51,599 bases of DNA from Eubacterium sp. MSJ-13 (GCF_018918235.1 NZ_JAHLQE010000029.1:1-51599), one strand, 5' to 3'; counted from the stretch's first letter, positions 1 through 8,438 are shown. Program-made: numbers and translations. The notes: a model not told the origin generated them from the sequence alone.

Positions 1-34
1 CCCTTTTTTAAGAAAAAATTTTTTTCATTTTCTA

Positions 35-96
35 TTGACATTTATTAGCTGGACTTTATATTAGCTAAAATTATTATACCTAAAATTAGCTAATTT
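35..96 (+). promoter_or_regulatory. Orphan promoter-like sequence with palindromic operator
   Basis: TTGACA at 35-40 and TATATT at 57-62 are separated by 16 bp and read rightwards. They are followed by a perfect 14-bp palindrome, AAATTAGCTAATTT, at 83-96; TTAGCTAA also occurs at 61-68. This looks like a regulated promoter, but the next gene to the right (a MATE fragment) lies on the opposite strand, so it has no visible target. The served gene may have been lost, or the match may be chance in AT-rich DNA. Apart from this and the repeat tail at 189-208, nothing was seen in 1-221. Confidence 0.35.
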
Positions 97-188
97 ATCA
101 ACTCCGTCAAAAAATTTGTTTTAAATTTCAACTTTTAAAATTACTGTCAGAAAACAAACCACCGCTTCATTGCTCACCATTTATATTT

Positions 189-208
189 TTTAACACTATC
201 AAGGAAGT
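189..208 (-). repeat. Dispersed hairpin repeat family A, tail only (copy 1)
   Basis: Read on the minus strand this is ACTTCCTTGATAGTGTTAA, the same tail that ends copies at 44.9 kb and 18.65 kb. The hairpin part is absent. It lies 14 bp beyond the stop of the truncated MATE gene. Confidence 0.55.
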
Positions 209-221
209 CCCCAAGTTCTAT

Positions 222-617
222 TTAAAATTTTAATTTCCTAAAATAATACACTCCCATCACAAGTGCCATAAACTCTCCTACCGGTATCGAAGCCCAGACT
301 CCATCCAAACCAATAAAGTTTGGAAGTATAAGCACTGGAATTACAAAAAACACAACTGCCCTGCAAAAAGAAAGTATCGCTGATGTTCTGCCGTCGTTTA
401 ATGCCGTAAACAATGCTGACGCATAGACATTTATTCCAACAAGCAGACAGCTTACTGAGAAAATACGAAATCCATGCAATGCCATCTCATATACTTTTTC
501 ATTGTGTCCTGCAAAAAATCCAACCGTAACCGGTGCCATCACAATACAAACTCCTGTCAGAACAACAGATGCCGTTATGATCGTCTTTAAACTGATTGAA
601 TGGATTTTTTTAAGTCT
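222..617 (-). pseudogene. MATE family efflux transporter, C-terminal fragment
   Basis: About the last 130 residues of a MATE multidrug/Na+ antiporter remain; a full protein is about 450 residues. The open frame runs from about 617 leftwards to a TAA at 222-224 and holds two to three hydrophobic helices typical of the MATE C-terminal half (FRIFSVSCLLVGINVYASA; LNDGRTSAILSFCRAVVFF). There is no credible start: the frame enters directly from the end of the neighbouring P-type ATPase fragment. Both genes point left, so one deletion removing the 3' part of the ATPase and the 5' part of the MATE gene would explain the join. It is presumably non-functional. Family assignment is secure; the cause of the truncation is inferred. 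Confidence 0.8.
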
Positions 618-1464
618 TTATTACAAGGAATGTAAGTGCTCTGTATATCCAGATATACCCCTGTGCGTCAAGTCCCATAAACAACATTCTTACAAGCGAC
701 GGCAGAATTGCAAGTGCCAATGCACTGTAACATACTATTGGTGTATAAATCTTGGCAAATTTTGAGATAAAGTTTTCTGATTTTGATTTTCTTGAACTTG
801 AATTTTCCACAAGTTCGAGTATTTTTGAAACAGTGTACTCCCCAAACTCTTTAGTTGTCTGTATCTTTAAGACTCCTGTCATATTGATGCAGCCGCTTAT
901 TATCTCATCTCCCTCTTTTGCATCTCTTGGCAGGCTCTCACCTGTAAGTGCACTTGTATTAAGACTTGAACTTCCCTCGATTATCACACCGTCAAGAGGT
1001 ACTTTTTCGCTGGGCTGGACTACGATTATACTTCCTATTCCCACTTCATCAGGAGCAACTTTTTCCAGTTTTCCATTGTGCTCCACATTTGCATAATCAG
1101 GGCGTATATCCATAAGCGCACTGATATTTTTACGGCTTTTTCCTACTGCATAACTCTGGAACAACTCACCTATCTGATAGAAAAGCATTACTGCGATTGC
1201 TTCATTGTAATCACCGCTCGTTTCATAAATTGCAAGTGCAAATGCTCCGACTGTGGCAACCGCCATTAAAAAGTTTTCATCAAAAATCTGCCTGTTTAAA
1301 ATACCCTTTCCGGCTTTCCTTAAAATATCGTACCCAATCACAAGATAAGCCGCAAGATAAAGTCCTAACTGAACCAGCCCTGTTACCGGAATAAACTGTA
1401 ATACTATAAGCAGTGCAATCGTTATGACTATTCTTGTCAACATTTTTTTCTGTTTTTTACTCAT
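610..1464 (-). pseudogene. Zn/Cd/Co-type P1B ATPase, N-terminal fragment
   Basis: The first 284 residues of a heavy-metal-exporting P1B ATPase without a built-in HMA domain (full length would be near 620). Visible: the N-terminal membrane helices, the actuator domain with the TGES motif (ALTGESLPRD), and the next helix pair ending TFLVI. Immediately before the expected CPC metal-binding motif the frame ends in KT-stop. The CPC helix, the DKTG phosphorylation site and the ATP-binding domain are all missing, so the protein cannot pump. The start at 1464 has a good GAGG ribosome site. The separate HMA protein upstream (1654-1872) and the ArsR at 4103 are its natural partners. The truncation coincides with the MATE fragment join near 612-620. 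Confidence 0.85.
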
Positions 1465-1498
1465 AATAGTTCCTCTTTTCCGCAGTTTGTTATTATTT

Positions 1499-1547
1499 AG
1501 TCAAGCGTATATTCGTGGTACGCTCTGCTACTTGCTTAACAGTGTTG
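1499..1547 (+). repeat. Dispersed hairpin repeat family A (copy 2)
   Basis: AGTCAAGCGTAT begins a copy of the family. The stem is AGCGTA (1504-1509) with TACGCT (1519-1524), loop 9 nt. Compared with the commonest form (AGCGGAT/ATCCGCT), G to T in one arm is matched by C to A in the other, so pairing is kept. It lies between the ATPase fragment and the HMA gene. Nothing else was seen in 1465-1653. Confidence 0.7.
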
Positions 1548-1653
1548 TTTTATCATATGTTTATTCGTTCATATGTTATTTATTATTTTCGCCCCTCATA
1601 TCTTTTACTCAAACTATGAGGGGCTGATTTCAAGCGAGCATATCACCTTATGT

Positions 1654-1872
1654 TTAAAGCTCAATCTCGCAGTCAGGCTCAACTTTCTTGCACGCCTTTA
1701 ATACATTTTTCATTACGCTCTTTGCATCCTGTCCGTCCTCAAATTCAACAATCATCTTCTGTGTCATGAAGTTTACTACTGCATCTTTTACTCCGGTAGT
1801 TTTCTTTGCTGCATCCTCCATCATATTTGCACAGTTAGCACAGTCTACTTCGATTTCATAAGTCTTTTTCAT
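1654..1872 (-). CDS. Stand-alone heavy-metal-associated (HMA) domain protein
   Basis: A 72-residue cytoplasmic protein made of one HMA (ferredoxin-like beta-alpha-beta-beta-alpha-beta) domain. The metal-binding CxxC is at C11 and C14 (DCANCANMM). Free HMA proteins of this size bind and hand over transition metals, usually to a P1B ATPase. Here the ATPase immediately downstream on the same strand lacks its own HMA domain but is truncated, so the chaperone has lost its evident partner. The start has a ribosome site (AAGGAAG, about 7 nt upstream). Two repeat copies flank it (1499-1547, 1953-1996), and a short inverted repeat upstream (2002-2019) could be the operator of the ArsR-type sensor nearby. 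Confidence 0.88.
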   Translation of the reverse strand: MKKTYEIEVDCANCANMMEDAAKKTTGVKDAVVNFMTQKMIVEFEDGQDAKSVMKNVLKACKKVEPDCEIEL

Positions 1873-1952
1873 AATGAATACTTCCTTTCTTAATTAAATA
1901 TATGTCTATTATCTGATAGAATATCCTGTTCTTATGTATTCCATCTGATTAT

Positions 1953-1996
1953 AGTCAAGTGGATATTTGCAATCCGCTCTACTACTTGATAGCACC
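1953..1996 (+). repeat. Dispersed hairpin repeat family A (copy 3)
   Basis: Stem AGTGGAT (1958-1964) with ATCCGCT (1972-1978), loop ATTTGCA. The C-to-T change in the left arm gives a G-U pair in RNA, so folding is kept. It is followed by CTACTACTTGATAG. It lies in the 5' region of the HMA gene. Confidence 0.7.
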
Positions 1997-2001
1997 GAAC
2001 A

Positions 2002-2019
2002 ATTAAACTATTGTTTAAT
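2002..2019. promoter_or_regulatory. Inverted repeat, candidate ArsR/SmtB operator
   Basis: ATTAAAC, TATT, GTTTAAT is a perfect 7-bp dyad upstream of the HMA gene. ArsR/SmtB-type sensors bind AT-rich dyads of this kind, and an ArsR gene lies at 4103. The link is inference. Confidence 0.4.
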
Positions 2020-2079
2020 CGTTGTGACATTATAGTAACCTCCACTCTCCCCAAAATCAATACATATCAGGCATTGTCT

Positions 2080-2114
2080 TCCATTCGGGATAAAGATATT
2101 TCCTTTTGGGATAA
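2080..2114 (-). promoter_or_regulatory. Direct repeat TATCCC with 21-bp period, upstream of HMA gene
   Basis: On the minus strand TATCCC occurs at 2113-2108 and 2092-2087, exactly 21 bp apart, each followed by a purine-rich stretch containing GGAA. The same arrangement is found at 13455-13481 upstream of the copper ATPase fragment. Exactly two helical turns between boxes suggests a protein binding one face of the DNA. Confidence 0.45.
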
Positions 2115-2127
2115 TCATTATTCATAT

Positions 2128-2211
2128 TTGAGCTTTTTACGAGAATATGCTATATTTTAATCACAAAATGAACTCTTGAAATCTTCTGAGCGAAAAATAC
2201 CGAGAGTTCAT
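2128..2211 (+). promoter_or_regulatory. Promoter and 5' leader hairpin of the AAA/nuclease gene
   Basis: TTGAGC (2128-2133), 17-bp spacer, TATATT (2151-2156). The leader then holds a perfect 9-bp inverted repeat, ATGAACTCT (2168-2176) and AGAGTTCAT (2203-2211), just before the ribosome site at 2221-2227. The dyad could be an operator or an RNA hairpin controlling translation. Confidence 0.5.
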
Positions 2212-2232
2212 CAAACAAAAAGGAGGGTGTAT

Positions 2233-3939
2233 ATGGCAAGAACAGTAAGCATAGGAAATCAGGACTTTGAAAAAATGATACAGAGAAACTGCTTTTATAT
2301 AGATAAAACAAGTTTTATAAAAGAATGGTGGGACAATGAAGATGAAGTTACTCTTATAACACGCCCCCGCCGTTTCGGAAAAACACTAAATATGAGTATG
2401 TTGAACTGTTTTTTCTCAAATAAATATGCAGACAGAGGGGATTTATTTGAGGGACTTGAAATATGGAAAGACGAAAAATATCGTGATATTCAGGGAACAT
2501 ACCCTGTGATATTTATTAGCTTCGCTGACATAAAGCAAATTGCATACGATGAAACAGTAAAAAAAATAAAAAAAATAATTTTTGATCTATATCAAAAATA
2601 TGATTTTCTTAAAGATTGGGATGGTCTTACTGAAAAAGAAAGAATAGCTTTCAAAAATATTGATTGCGATATGAACGATGTTATAGCACAGGGAGCTATA
2701 AATGATTTGTCAAACTATCTCAGCAGATACTATGGAAAAAAAGTAATCATTTTACTTGATGAATATGACACGCCGATGCAGGAAGCATATGTCAACGGTT
2801 ATTGGAAAGAACTTGTTGCCTTTACAAGAGGCCTTTTTAATTCAACATTTAAGACAAATCCATATTTAGAACGTGCAATAATGACCGGAATTACGAGAGT
2901 ATCTAAGGAAAGTATTTTTTCTGACCTTAACAACCTTGAAGTAGTTACTACACTGACTCCAAAGTATGAAACTGCATTTGGATTTACAGAAGAAGAAGTG
3001 TTTAAAGCATTAGATGAACAGGGGCTTTCTGACAAAAAGAATGATGTTAAGATATGGTATGACGGTTTTAGGTTTGGCAGTAAAAATGATATTTATAATC
3101 CGTGGTCGATAATTAATTATCTGGATAAGAAAAAAATTGCATTATATTGGGCGGAGTCAAGTTCAAACGGTTTGATAAACAGCTTAGTGCAAAAGGGAAG
3201 TTCAAATATAAAGATAATGATTGAAGAACTTATAAATGGCTCAACTATCAATGTGGTAATAGATGAACAGATTGTATTTTCTGAACTTGATTATTCAGAA
3301 GATGCCGTATGGAGTCTTATGCTTGCAAGCGGTTATTTGAAAGTTATTTCGTCAGAAGAATTAAATCTGATAAGAGAAAGTGATAATGAGTATGAACTTG
3401 CTCTGACAAACCGCGAGATATTGTTTATGTTCAAAAAAATGATACTCAGATGGTTCAGTCCGGCAAAAAGTGAGACAAACGAATTTATAAAGGCACTTAT
3501 AACCGGAGATATAGAAAGCATGAATGAGTACATGAATGATGTTGCATTACGAACATTCAGTTCATTTGACTCAGGAAAACATACATCTGAGAAAAAAGCA
3601 CCTGAGAATTTCTACCACGGCTTTGTTTTAGGTCTTATGGTAGACCAATCGGAAAACTATATCATAACCTCAAACCGTGAGAGTGGGTTCGGACGCTATG
3701 ACATAATGCTTGAACCAAGAGATAAAAATAATGTTAAATATCCGGGAATTGTCATAGAGTTTAAAGTGATAAATCCAAGAAAAGAAACATCACTTGAAGA
3801 AACAGTGGTAGCTGCGTTAAAACAGATAGAAGAAAAGAATTATGATGCGGAACTGATAAACCGTGGAGTTAAAAAAGAAAACATTCACCATTACGGATTT
3901 GCTTTTGAAGGTAAAACCGTAATAATAAATGGCAATTAG
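2233..3939 (+). CDS. AAA-ATPase-like protein with C-terminal PD-(D/E)XK nuclease domain
   Basis: A 568-residue soluble protein of the family that pairs an AAA-ATPase-like domain with a C-terminal PD-(D/E)XK nuclease domain; these occur in many copies in gut Bacteroidota and Lachnospiraceae and have no settled function. Walker-A-like TRPRRFGKT is at 43-51, Walker B VIILLDEYDTP has D176 and E177, and GITRVSKESIFSDLNN follows as the family's conserved central block. The nuclease site is readable as GRYDIM (D490) then VIEFKV (E509, K511). The ATG at 2233 was chosen over one 57 bp upstream because AGGAGGG ends 5 nt before it. It sits alone between the HMA and ArsR genes, with its own promoter and leader hairpin, and appears inserted into a metal-resistance locus. 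Confidence 0.9.
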   Translation: MARTVSIGNQDFEKMIQRNCFYIDKTSFIKEWWDNEDEVTLITRPRRFGKTLNMSMLNCFFSNKYADRGDLFEGLEIWKDEKYRDIQGTYPVIFISFADIKQIAYDETVKKIKKIIFDLYQKYDFLKDWDGLTEKERIAFKNIDCDMNDVIAQGAINDLSNYLSRYYGKKVIILLDEYDTPMQEAYVNGYWKELVAFTRGLFNSTFKTNPYLERAIMTGITRVSKESIFSDLNNLEVVTTLTPKYETAFGFTEEEVFKALDEQGLSDKKNDVKIWYDGFRFGSKNDIYNPWSIINYLDKKKIALYWAESSSNGLINSLVQKGSSNIKIMIEELINGSTINVVIDEQIVFSELDYSEDAVWSLMLASGYLKVISSEELNLIRESDNEYELALTNREILFMFKKMILRWFSPAKSETNEFIKALITGDIESMNEYMNDVALRTFSSFDSGKHTSEKKAPENFYHGFVLGLMVDQSENYIITSNRESGFGRYDIMLEPRDKNNVKYPGIVIEFKVINPRKETSLEETVVAALKQIEEKNYDAELINRGVKKENIHHYGFAFEGKTVIINGN

Positions 3940-4036
3940 GGTGCTTACGATAACCTGCTATATTCTATTACTATATGTAATTACTAAACTAATTATATGT
4001 GGTGCTGATTGCACAGATATATAACAAATACTAGTA

Positions 4037-4075
4037 CAGGCACGCTCTCGCTACCGTTCAATCATAACAGTACTA
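4037..4075 (+). repeat. Possible degenerate copy of repeat family A
   Basis: GCACGCTCTCGCTACCGTTC then AATCATAACAGTACT resembles the family tail (CGCTCTGCTACTTGCTCATAACACTATT) but no hairpin stem is left. It lies in the ArsR 5' region. Confidence 0.25.
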
Positions 4076-4102
4076 AGTCAGCAAAATAAAAAGGAGATTT
4101 TT

Positions 4103-4471
4103 ATGTCTGAAATACATTTACCGCATGACCATAACCATGACAAAAATCACGAAAAAACTCTCGCTCGTGTTGCAGCCATTGAAGATTTCACCATGACTGC
4201 CGATGTTTTCAAACAACTTGGTGACGGAAGCAGACTTCGCATCTTCTGGCTCTTATGCCACTGTGAGGACTGTGTTTTAAATATCAGTGCAATGGTAAAT
4301 ATGTCAAGCCCCGCCGTGTCCCACCATTTAAAACAATTAAAATCCGCCGGACTTATCACCTGTCGACGCTCCGGAAAAGAAATGTACTACAAAGCAGCCG
4401 ATACAAAACAGAGTAAACTGCTTCACACAACAATCGAACAGTTGATGGAGATAATCTGTCCACAGGACTAA
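4103..4471 (+). CDS. ArsR/SmtB-family metal-responsive repressor
   Basis: A 122-residue winged-helix repressor. The N-terminus is histidine-rich (HLPHDHNHDKNHEK). The core carries the family's alpha-3 cysteine region (CHCEDCVLNIS) and the recognition helix MSSPAVSHHLKQLKSAGLI, followed by the wing and a C-terminal helix. The acidic/His-rich tail and the cysteine pair fit sensing of Zn, Cd or a similar cation, but the site type cannot be fixed by eye. It probably controlled the HMA-ATPase genes at 0.6-1.9 kb, from which the AAA/nuclease gene now separates it. The ribosome site AAGGAG precedes the start. The AraC pseudogene follows 15 bp after its stop. Confidence 0.9.
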   Translation: MSEIHLPHDHNHDKNHEKTLARVAAIEDFTMTADVFKQLGDGSRLRIFWLLCHCEDCVLNISAMVNMSSPAVSHHLKQLKSAGLITCRRSGKEMYYKAADTKQSKLLHTTIEQLMEIICPQD

Positions 4472-4486
4472 TACTACGGAAGAAAT

Positions 4487-5398
4487 ATGACTCAGAATAA
4501 CAATTTTTTGCCTGTAAAGAAAAGAATAGAACAGCTTAAAAATGACAGCAATTTTGAAACCATTACCCTGTTTGACGGTATTGAGCTGTCATTTATCCAT
4601 ATTGAAACAGATAAGATTGATTTTCATCATGATGCACTTGACAATATACTTTAGATAAACTACTGCCACAGCGGTCGTATAGGCTGGCAGCTTGCAAACG
4701 GAAATTTTGTTTATGTTGGTTCAGGGGATTTTTCAATTCATACAATGAAAACCTGTGCGGAGTCTGTTATGACACTTCCTAATGAAAACTATGACGGGCT
4801 GACGATTTGTATCGACTTAGATAAATTAACTCAAAAAATTCCTGAATTACTTGAAGATGCAAATATCACAGGCAGCTTTTTATATGATAAATTTTGCAAA
4901 AATCATATGTTTTCTTCATTTTCAGGAAATTCAAAAACGGAAAGCATTTTTCGTGATTTCTATAACAAACCAAAACAGCTTCAAAATTCATACTATAAAG
5001 TAAAACCTTTGGAGCTGTTATTGTATCTTTGTGAACTTGACATTTCAGACAAAAACCAGTTATCCGAATATCAGTCAGAACAGGTAGAACTCATACGCAC
5101 TATCCACGAGCAGCTTATCTCCAATTTAGATAAACGCTTTACAATAGACGCATTGTCAAAGCAATATCTCATCAACACAACCACTCTCAAAAATATTTTT
5201 AAGACTGTCTACGGTACATCAATCGCCAGCCATGTGAAAACACACCGCATGGAAAAAGCCGCCGAACTTTTAATAAACACACAGGAAAGTATCGCTGATA
5301 TTGCATTTCAGGTAGGCTATGACAGTCAGAGTAAATTCAGTTCTTCCTTTAAGGAAAAGTATAATATGCTTCCCTCTGAATATAGGAAAAGGTTGTAG
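4487..5398 (+). pseudogene. AraC-family regulator interrupted by an in-frame amber codon
   Basis: The frame from the ATG at 4487 to the TAA-side end at 5398 would encode about 303 residues of an AraC-type regulator: an N-terminal sensing part and a C-terminal double helix-turn-helix (FTIDALSKQYLINTTTLKN; SIADIAFQVGYDSQSKFS). Codon 56 is TAG (4652-4654), between ALDNIL and INYCHSGRIGW. One base change from GAG, CAG or AAG would restore the protein. The downstream ATG at 4745 could still give a 217-residue protein keeping the DNA-binding domain but losing the start of the sensor. Regulators of this type often sit next to MATE exporters, and a broken MATE gene lies at 222. Other genes here end in TAG, so general amber recoding is unlikely. 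Confidence 0.85.
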
Positions 5399-5462
5399 GT
5401 TTTTGTAAAAAATAAAATTGACCGAATAGCAAAAATCTGGTAGCTTAGAATATAGTTAAAAA

Positions 5463-5760
5463 ATCGAGATTGACCCAGCTCTTTGGAGCGAGGGATGCTT
5501 CTTGTCCGTATGGCAAGAAGATGGAACTGAAAAGAATTAGAACAAATCCAGATTGTAAAAACACATTTTCTATGGAATTTAATAACTATTATATTTTGTT
5601 ATCAAATTCCATGCAAACCCTTGAAAACACTAAATTTGTGACAGGTGTGCTTTCACTTAGACTTTCCCTTGTATTATAACTTCCCATAGTATTTTATGAA
5701 CTCTGTTAAGGGAAAAAATGAGGGAAAGAAAATTCTATAACATAGTATAACACAAAATAA
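5463..5760 (+). other. Gene-poor stretch with hairpins, possible mobile-element edge
   Basis: No convincing gene lies in 5399-5829. The stretch holds the small hairpin CTTCTTG/CAAGAAG near 5500-5520, and a 15-bp inverted repeat with one mismatch: ATGGAATTTAATAAC (5572-5586) and GTTATCAAATTCCAT (5598-5612), loop 11 nt. TTTCCCTTGT at 5663-5672 recurs at 10786-10795 just after the integrase. A 69-codon open frame (5470-5679) crosses the inverted repeat and is probably not coding. Confidence 0.4.
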
Positions 5761-5829
5761 CAATGACATGGTGAACTGTTTGAAATGCTTTTTATATTAT
5801 AACCTGAAATGCAAAGGAGAACAGATAAA

Positions 5830-6066
5830 ATGAAGATAATTTATGCTGAATATAATATGTATCACAATAGCATTGATATATGCACCTATGCCGGATATCT
5901 TCTGCGTATAGACTGTGGGAAAGCAGAAGATGGATTAAAAACAACACCTAACTCGCAATGTGCTTTAGATGCTCTTGCGATAGACAATCCGCTTGAATAT
6001 GCAAGGTTATATCTTGATGGCACTATGCAGATGTGGGTAGATGCAGAGGATTCATTGGAAATCTAG
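5830..6066 (+). CDS. Small DUF6061-like protein
   Basis: A 78-residue soluble protein of unknown function resembling the DUF6061 family: an N-terminal beta-rich part (MKIIYAEYNMYHNSIDI, then YLLRIDCGKAED) and a C-terminal half with DNPLEYARLYLDG. The ATG at 5830 was preferred over one 21 bp upstream because AGGAG lies at 5815-5819, the right distance away. It stands alone and is followed by a strong bidirectional terminator. It is probably cargo of the surrounding element relic; nothing in the sequence shows a role. Confidence 0.7.
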   Translation: MKIIYAEYNMYHNSIDICTYAGYLLRIDCGKAEDGLKTTPNSQCALDALAIDNPLEYARLYLDGTMQMWVDAEDSLEI

Positions 6067-6115
6067 TAATAGATATACTTATATACAAGTCAATACAGAT
6101 ACCATAAATTACATA

Positions 6116-6163
6116 CAAAAAAGAACCTAACTCAATCCAAGTGGGTGATTTAGGTTCTTTTTC
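6116..6163. terminator. Bidirectional terminator
   Basis: AAGAACCTAA (6121-6130) pairs with TTAGGTTCTT (6150-6159), preceded by an A-run and followed by a T-run. It serves the DUF6061-like gene on the left and the converging MATE-MerR operon on the right. Confidence 0.85.
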
Positions 6164-6222
6164 AATATTTGATGCCATTTCAAGCAAAACATAACTTCAT
6201 AGCTATATTTAGAACGTTATTT

Positions 6223-7044
6223 CTATTTTACCGGAATACTAATCTCCGTAACAAATTTACTTAAATCATTGGTAAGTCCATAGTCAATCATGGTAATTTC
6301 GCGTGAAAAACCATTGATTTTCAACTTATGCTCTGCAATATAATCCAGTAGTTTGTGGTACTGTAAAGCAGCTTCCGCATGACTTCCATGAAAACGGATG
6401 GACACGCACAGTGTTTCTGCAATTTCTGTAATTTCACCCTCAAAATAATCTTCTTCATCCAAAATCAGAAAAATACCGTCATAACTGTCAAAACACCCTT
6501 TTTTTAGGTTTTCTATAGAAATTCCAATACCAACCTTGCCAAGAAAGACAACGGCTTCTGCCTGTTCCTGCTCCAAGCGGCGCATAGGTGCTTCCATATC
6601 CATAAAACTACGAATTTTCAGCGAATCTCCCACCCAAACCATGCGGCATTTATTTTTGTAAACCAATTGCACCATATCAAATACGGAATTTTTTGCATCT
6701 TCAATCGCTCGTAGGCGGTTATCTATTTTGCGTTCAATCCGTTTCAATTCTTCTTGTTTTGCAATTACTGACTGCTTCTGAAGAAGCAATTTTTCTTCCA
6801 TTCGTTCCACATCTCGATTGTCTAGAAAGTCTGCAATTTCCGTTAATGGCATATCCAATACACGAAGATAACGAATGCTGTTAAGGACTTCAAACTGTCT
6901 TGCCCCATAATAACGATAACCGCTGTCAGGATCGGTATATTCCGGAACAAGCAGTCCCACATCTTCATAATGCCGCAGGCTGCTGACACTCAAGTGAAAA
7001 AGTTTTGCTACATCTCCAATAGAAAAAAGTTTTTGTTTATCCAT
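6223..7044 (-). CDS. MerR-family regulator with effector-binding C-terminal domain
   Basis: A 273-residue MerR activator. Residues 1-75 are the winged helix (FSIGDVAKLFHLSVSSLRHYEDVGLL, then DSGYRYY); residues 80-120 form the coiled-coil dimer helix; the rest resembles the GyrI/BmrR-type ligand-binding fold that senses drugs or other organic compounds. The start at 7044 was chosen because GGGAG lies 6 nt upstream; an ATG 18 bp further up has no ribosome site. It begins inside the last codons of the MATE gene, so the two are co-translated. The operator-promoter upstream of that operon (8439-8469) has the MerR layout, implying autoregulation and induction of the exporter by its substrate. Confidence 0.88.
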   Translation of the reverse strand: MDKQKLFSIGDVAKLFHLSVSSLRHYEDVGLLVPEYTDPDSGYRYYGARQFEVLNSIRYLRVLDMPLTEIADFLDNRDVERMEEKLLLQKQSVIAKQEELKRIERKIDNRLRAIEDAKNSVFDMVQLVYKNKCRMVWVGDSLKIRSFMDMEAPMRRLEQEQAEAVVFLGKVGIGISIENLKKGCFDSYDGIFLILDEEDYFEGEITEIAETLCVSIRFHGSHAEAALQYHKLLDYIAEHKLKINGFSREITMIDYGLTNDLSKFVTEISIPVK

Positions 7045-8404
7045 GCCAAACTCCCGTTTCATTCTGTCTGTTTTTCTTCATTAAAATTGTAAACGCAGTA
7101 ACACAAATCACAACAGAAATAACAGAACCCGATGCAGTAGCCAGCCCCATAGGAAATAGAGTTGCAGGATATAACTTGGAAGTCAGATACACACCCGGAA
7201 TACGCATTACTACGATGGCAATGATATTATGTAAAAATGATATACCTGATTTTCCAATAGCACAAAAATATCCGCTGAAACAGAAATGTACACCTGCAAA
7301 AATACAATCCCATACATAACCACGAAGATATTGACCACCCAGTCGGACAACTTCTGCTCCCTCTGCTGTAGCTGCGTCTGTAAACAAGGACACCACCGGT
7401 TCAGCCCAAAACTGAATGACTACTGCAACGATACAGCCGAATCCTGCGGCAAGAAAAGCAGCATAACGCAATGTATCAACAGCACGCTTTGGTTTATTTG
7501 CACCAATATTCTGTGCTCCCAAAGCCGAAACAGTGGAAAGCATAGAAGATGGAACAAGAAATAGAAAACTCATCACTTTTTCCACAATGCCAACAGCGGC
7601 AGAATCACTAAGTCCCCGGTTATTGGCAATTATAGTAATAATGATAAAGGCAATCTGAATAAGTCCATCCTGTAAGGCAACCGGGATACCAATTTTTAAG
7701 ATGTTTTCCATAACAGGGCGATAAGGCTTAAAATCAGCTTTTTTTAAGGAAATGATTTTTCGCTTCAAAATAACAGCAAGGGAGACAAGCACACTAACAG
7801 CCTGTGAAAGGGTTGTACCAAGAGCCGCTCCGGCAGGTCCCATATGAAATACTCCCATAAACAAATAGTCTAATCCTATGTTGGCAATACAGGCAATCGC
7901 TATAAAATACATAGGACTTTTGGAGTCGCCCATGCCACGAAAAATAGCACTGATTACATTATATGCAGTAATAAACGGAATACCAATAAAACAGATGGTC
8001 AGGTAATCAATCGTTCCGGAAACTGCATCTGCCGGAGTAGACATAAGCGTCGTAGTCGGCTTTACTAATGCAACAAGAATAACTGTCAATATCACAGAAA
8101 CTAACATAAAAATGGTTATGGTGTTTCCAATACCCTTCGCAGCCTTCTTTTTATCATCTGCACCAATCGACTGCCCGATAAAGACGGTTGCACCCATTGC
8201 AATCCCTACAATCATAACCGTCAGCATATGCATGACCTGAGAACCGATGGAAACAGCCGTAGTATCAGAAACTGTACCAAACTGTCCGATGATGTAAAGG
8301 TCTGCCATACCATATAAAGTTTGCAACAAATACGAAAGCAAGTATGGCAGCGAGAAAATCAAGATATTTTTAAACACACTGCCACTGGTCAAATTTTTCT
8401 CCAT
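7037..8404 (-). CDS. MATE family multidrug efflux transporter
   Basis: A complete MATE exporter of about 455 residues with twelve hydrophobic segments, expelling cationic compounds using a Na+ or H+ gradient. Typical blocks are FSLPYLLSYLLQTLYGMADLYIIG near the N-terminus and GAQNIGANKPKRA in the middle. The start at 8404 was chosen because AAGGAGG lies about 10 nt upstream; the frame extends 25 codons further up across the promoter itself. It is the first gene of a two-gene operon with the MerR regulator, overlapping it by 8 bp, under a MerR-type promoter. The substrate is unknown. It lies inside an apparent integrative-element relic and is plausibly imported cargo. Confidence 0.92.
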   Translation of the reverse strand: MEKNLTSGSVFKNILIFSLPYLLSYLLQTLYGMADLYIIGQFGTVSDTTAVSIGSQVMHMLTVMIVGIAMGATVFIGQSIGADDKKKAAKGIGNTITIFMLVSVILTVILVALVKPTTTLMSTPADAVSGTIDYLTICFIGIPFITAYNVISAIFRGMGDSKSPMYFIAIACIANIGLDYLFMGVFHMGPAGAALGTTLSQAVSVLVSLAVILKRKIISLKKADFKPYRPVMENILKIGIPVALQDGLIQIAFIIITIIANNRGLSDSAAVGIVEKVMSFLFLVPSSMLSTVSALGAQNIGANKPKRAVDTLRYAAFLAAGFGCIVAVVIQFWAEPVVSLFTDAATAEGAEVVRLGGQYLRGYVWDCIFAGVHFCFSGYFCAIGKSGISFLHNIIAIVVMRIPGVYLTSKLYPATLFPMGLATASGSVISVVICVTAFTILMKKNRQNETGVWHG

Positions 8405-8438
8405 GAATAAGAAACCTCCTTGATTTATCAATCCTGTT

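Noticed and set aside
4652-4654. Amber recoding or pyrrolysine at the TAG in the AraC gene
   Set aside because: TAG is used as an ordinary stop by other genes in the window (for example at 6064-6066), and the codon sits where a simple GAG/CAG/AAG would fit.
5470-5679. 69-codon open frame
   Set aside because: It spans a 15-bp inverted repeat and has no good ribosome site or recognisable domain; treated as non-coding edge sequence.
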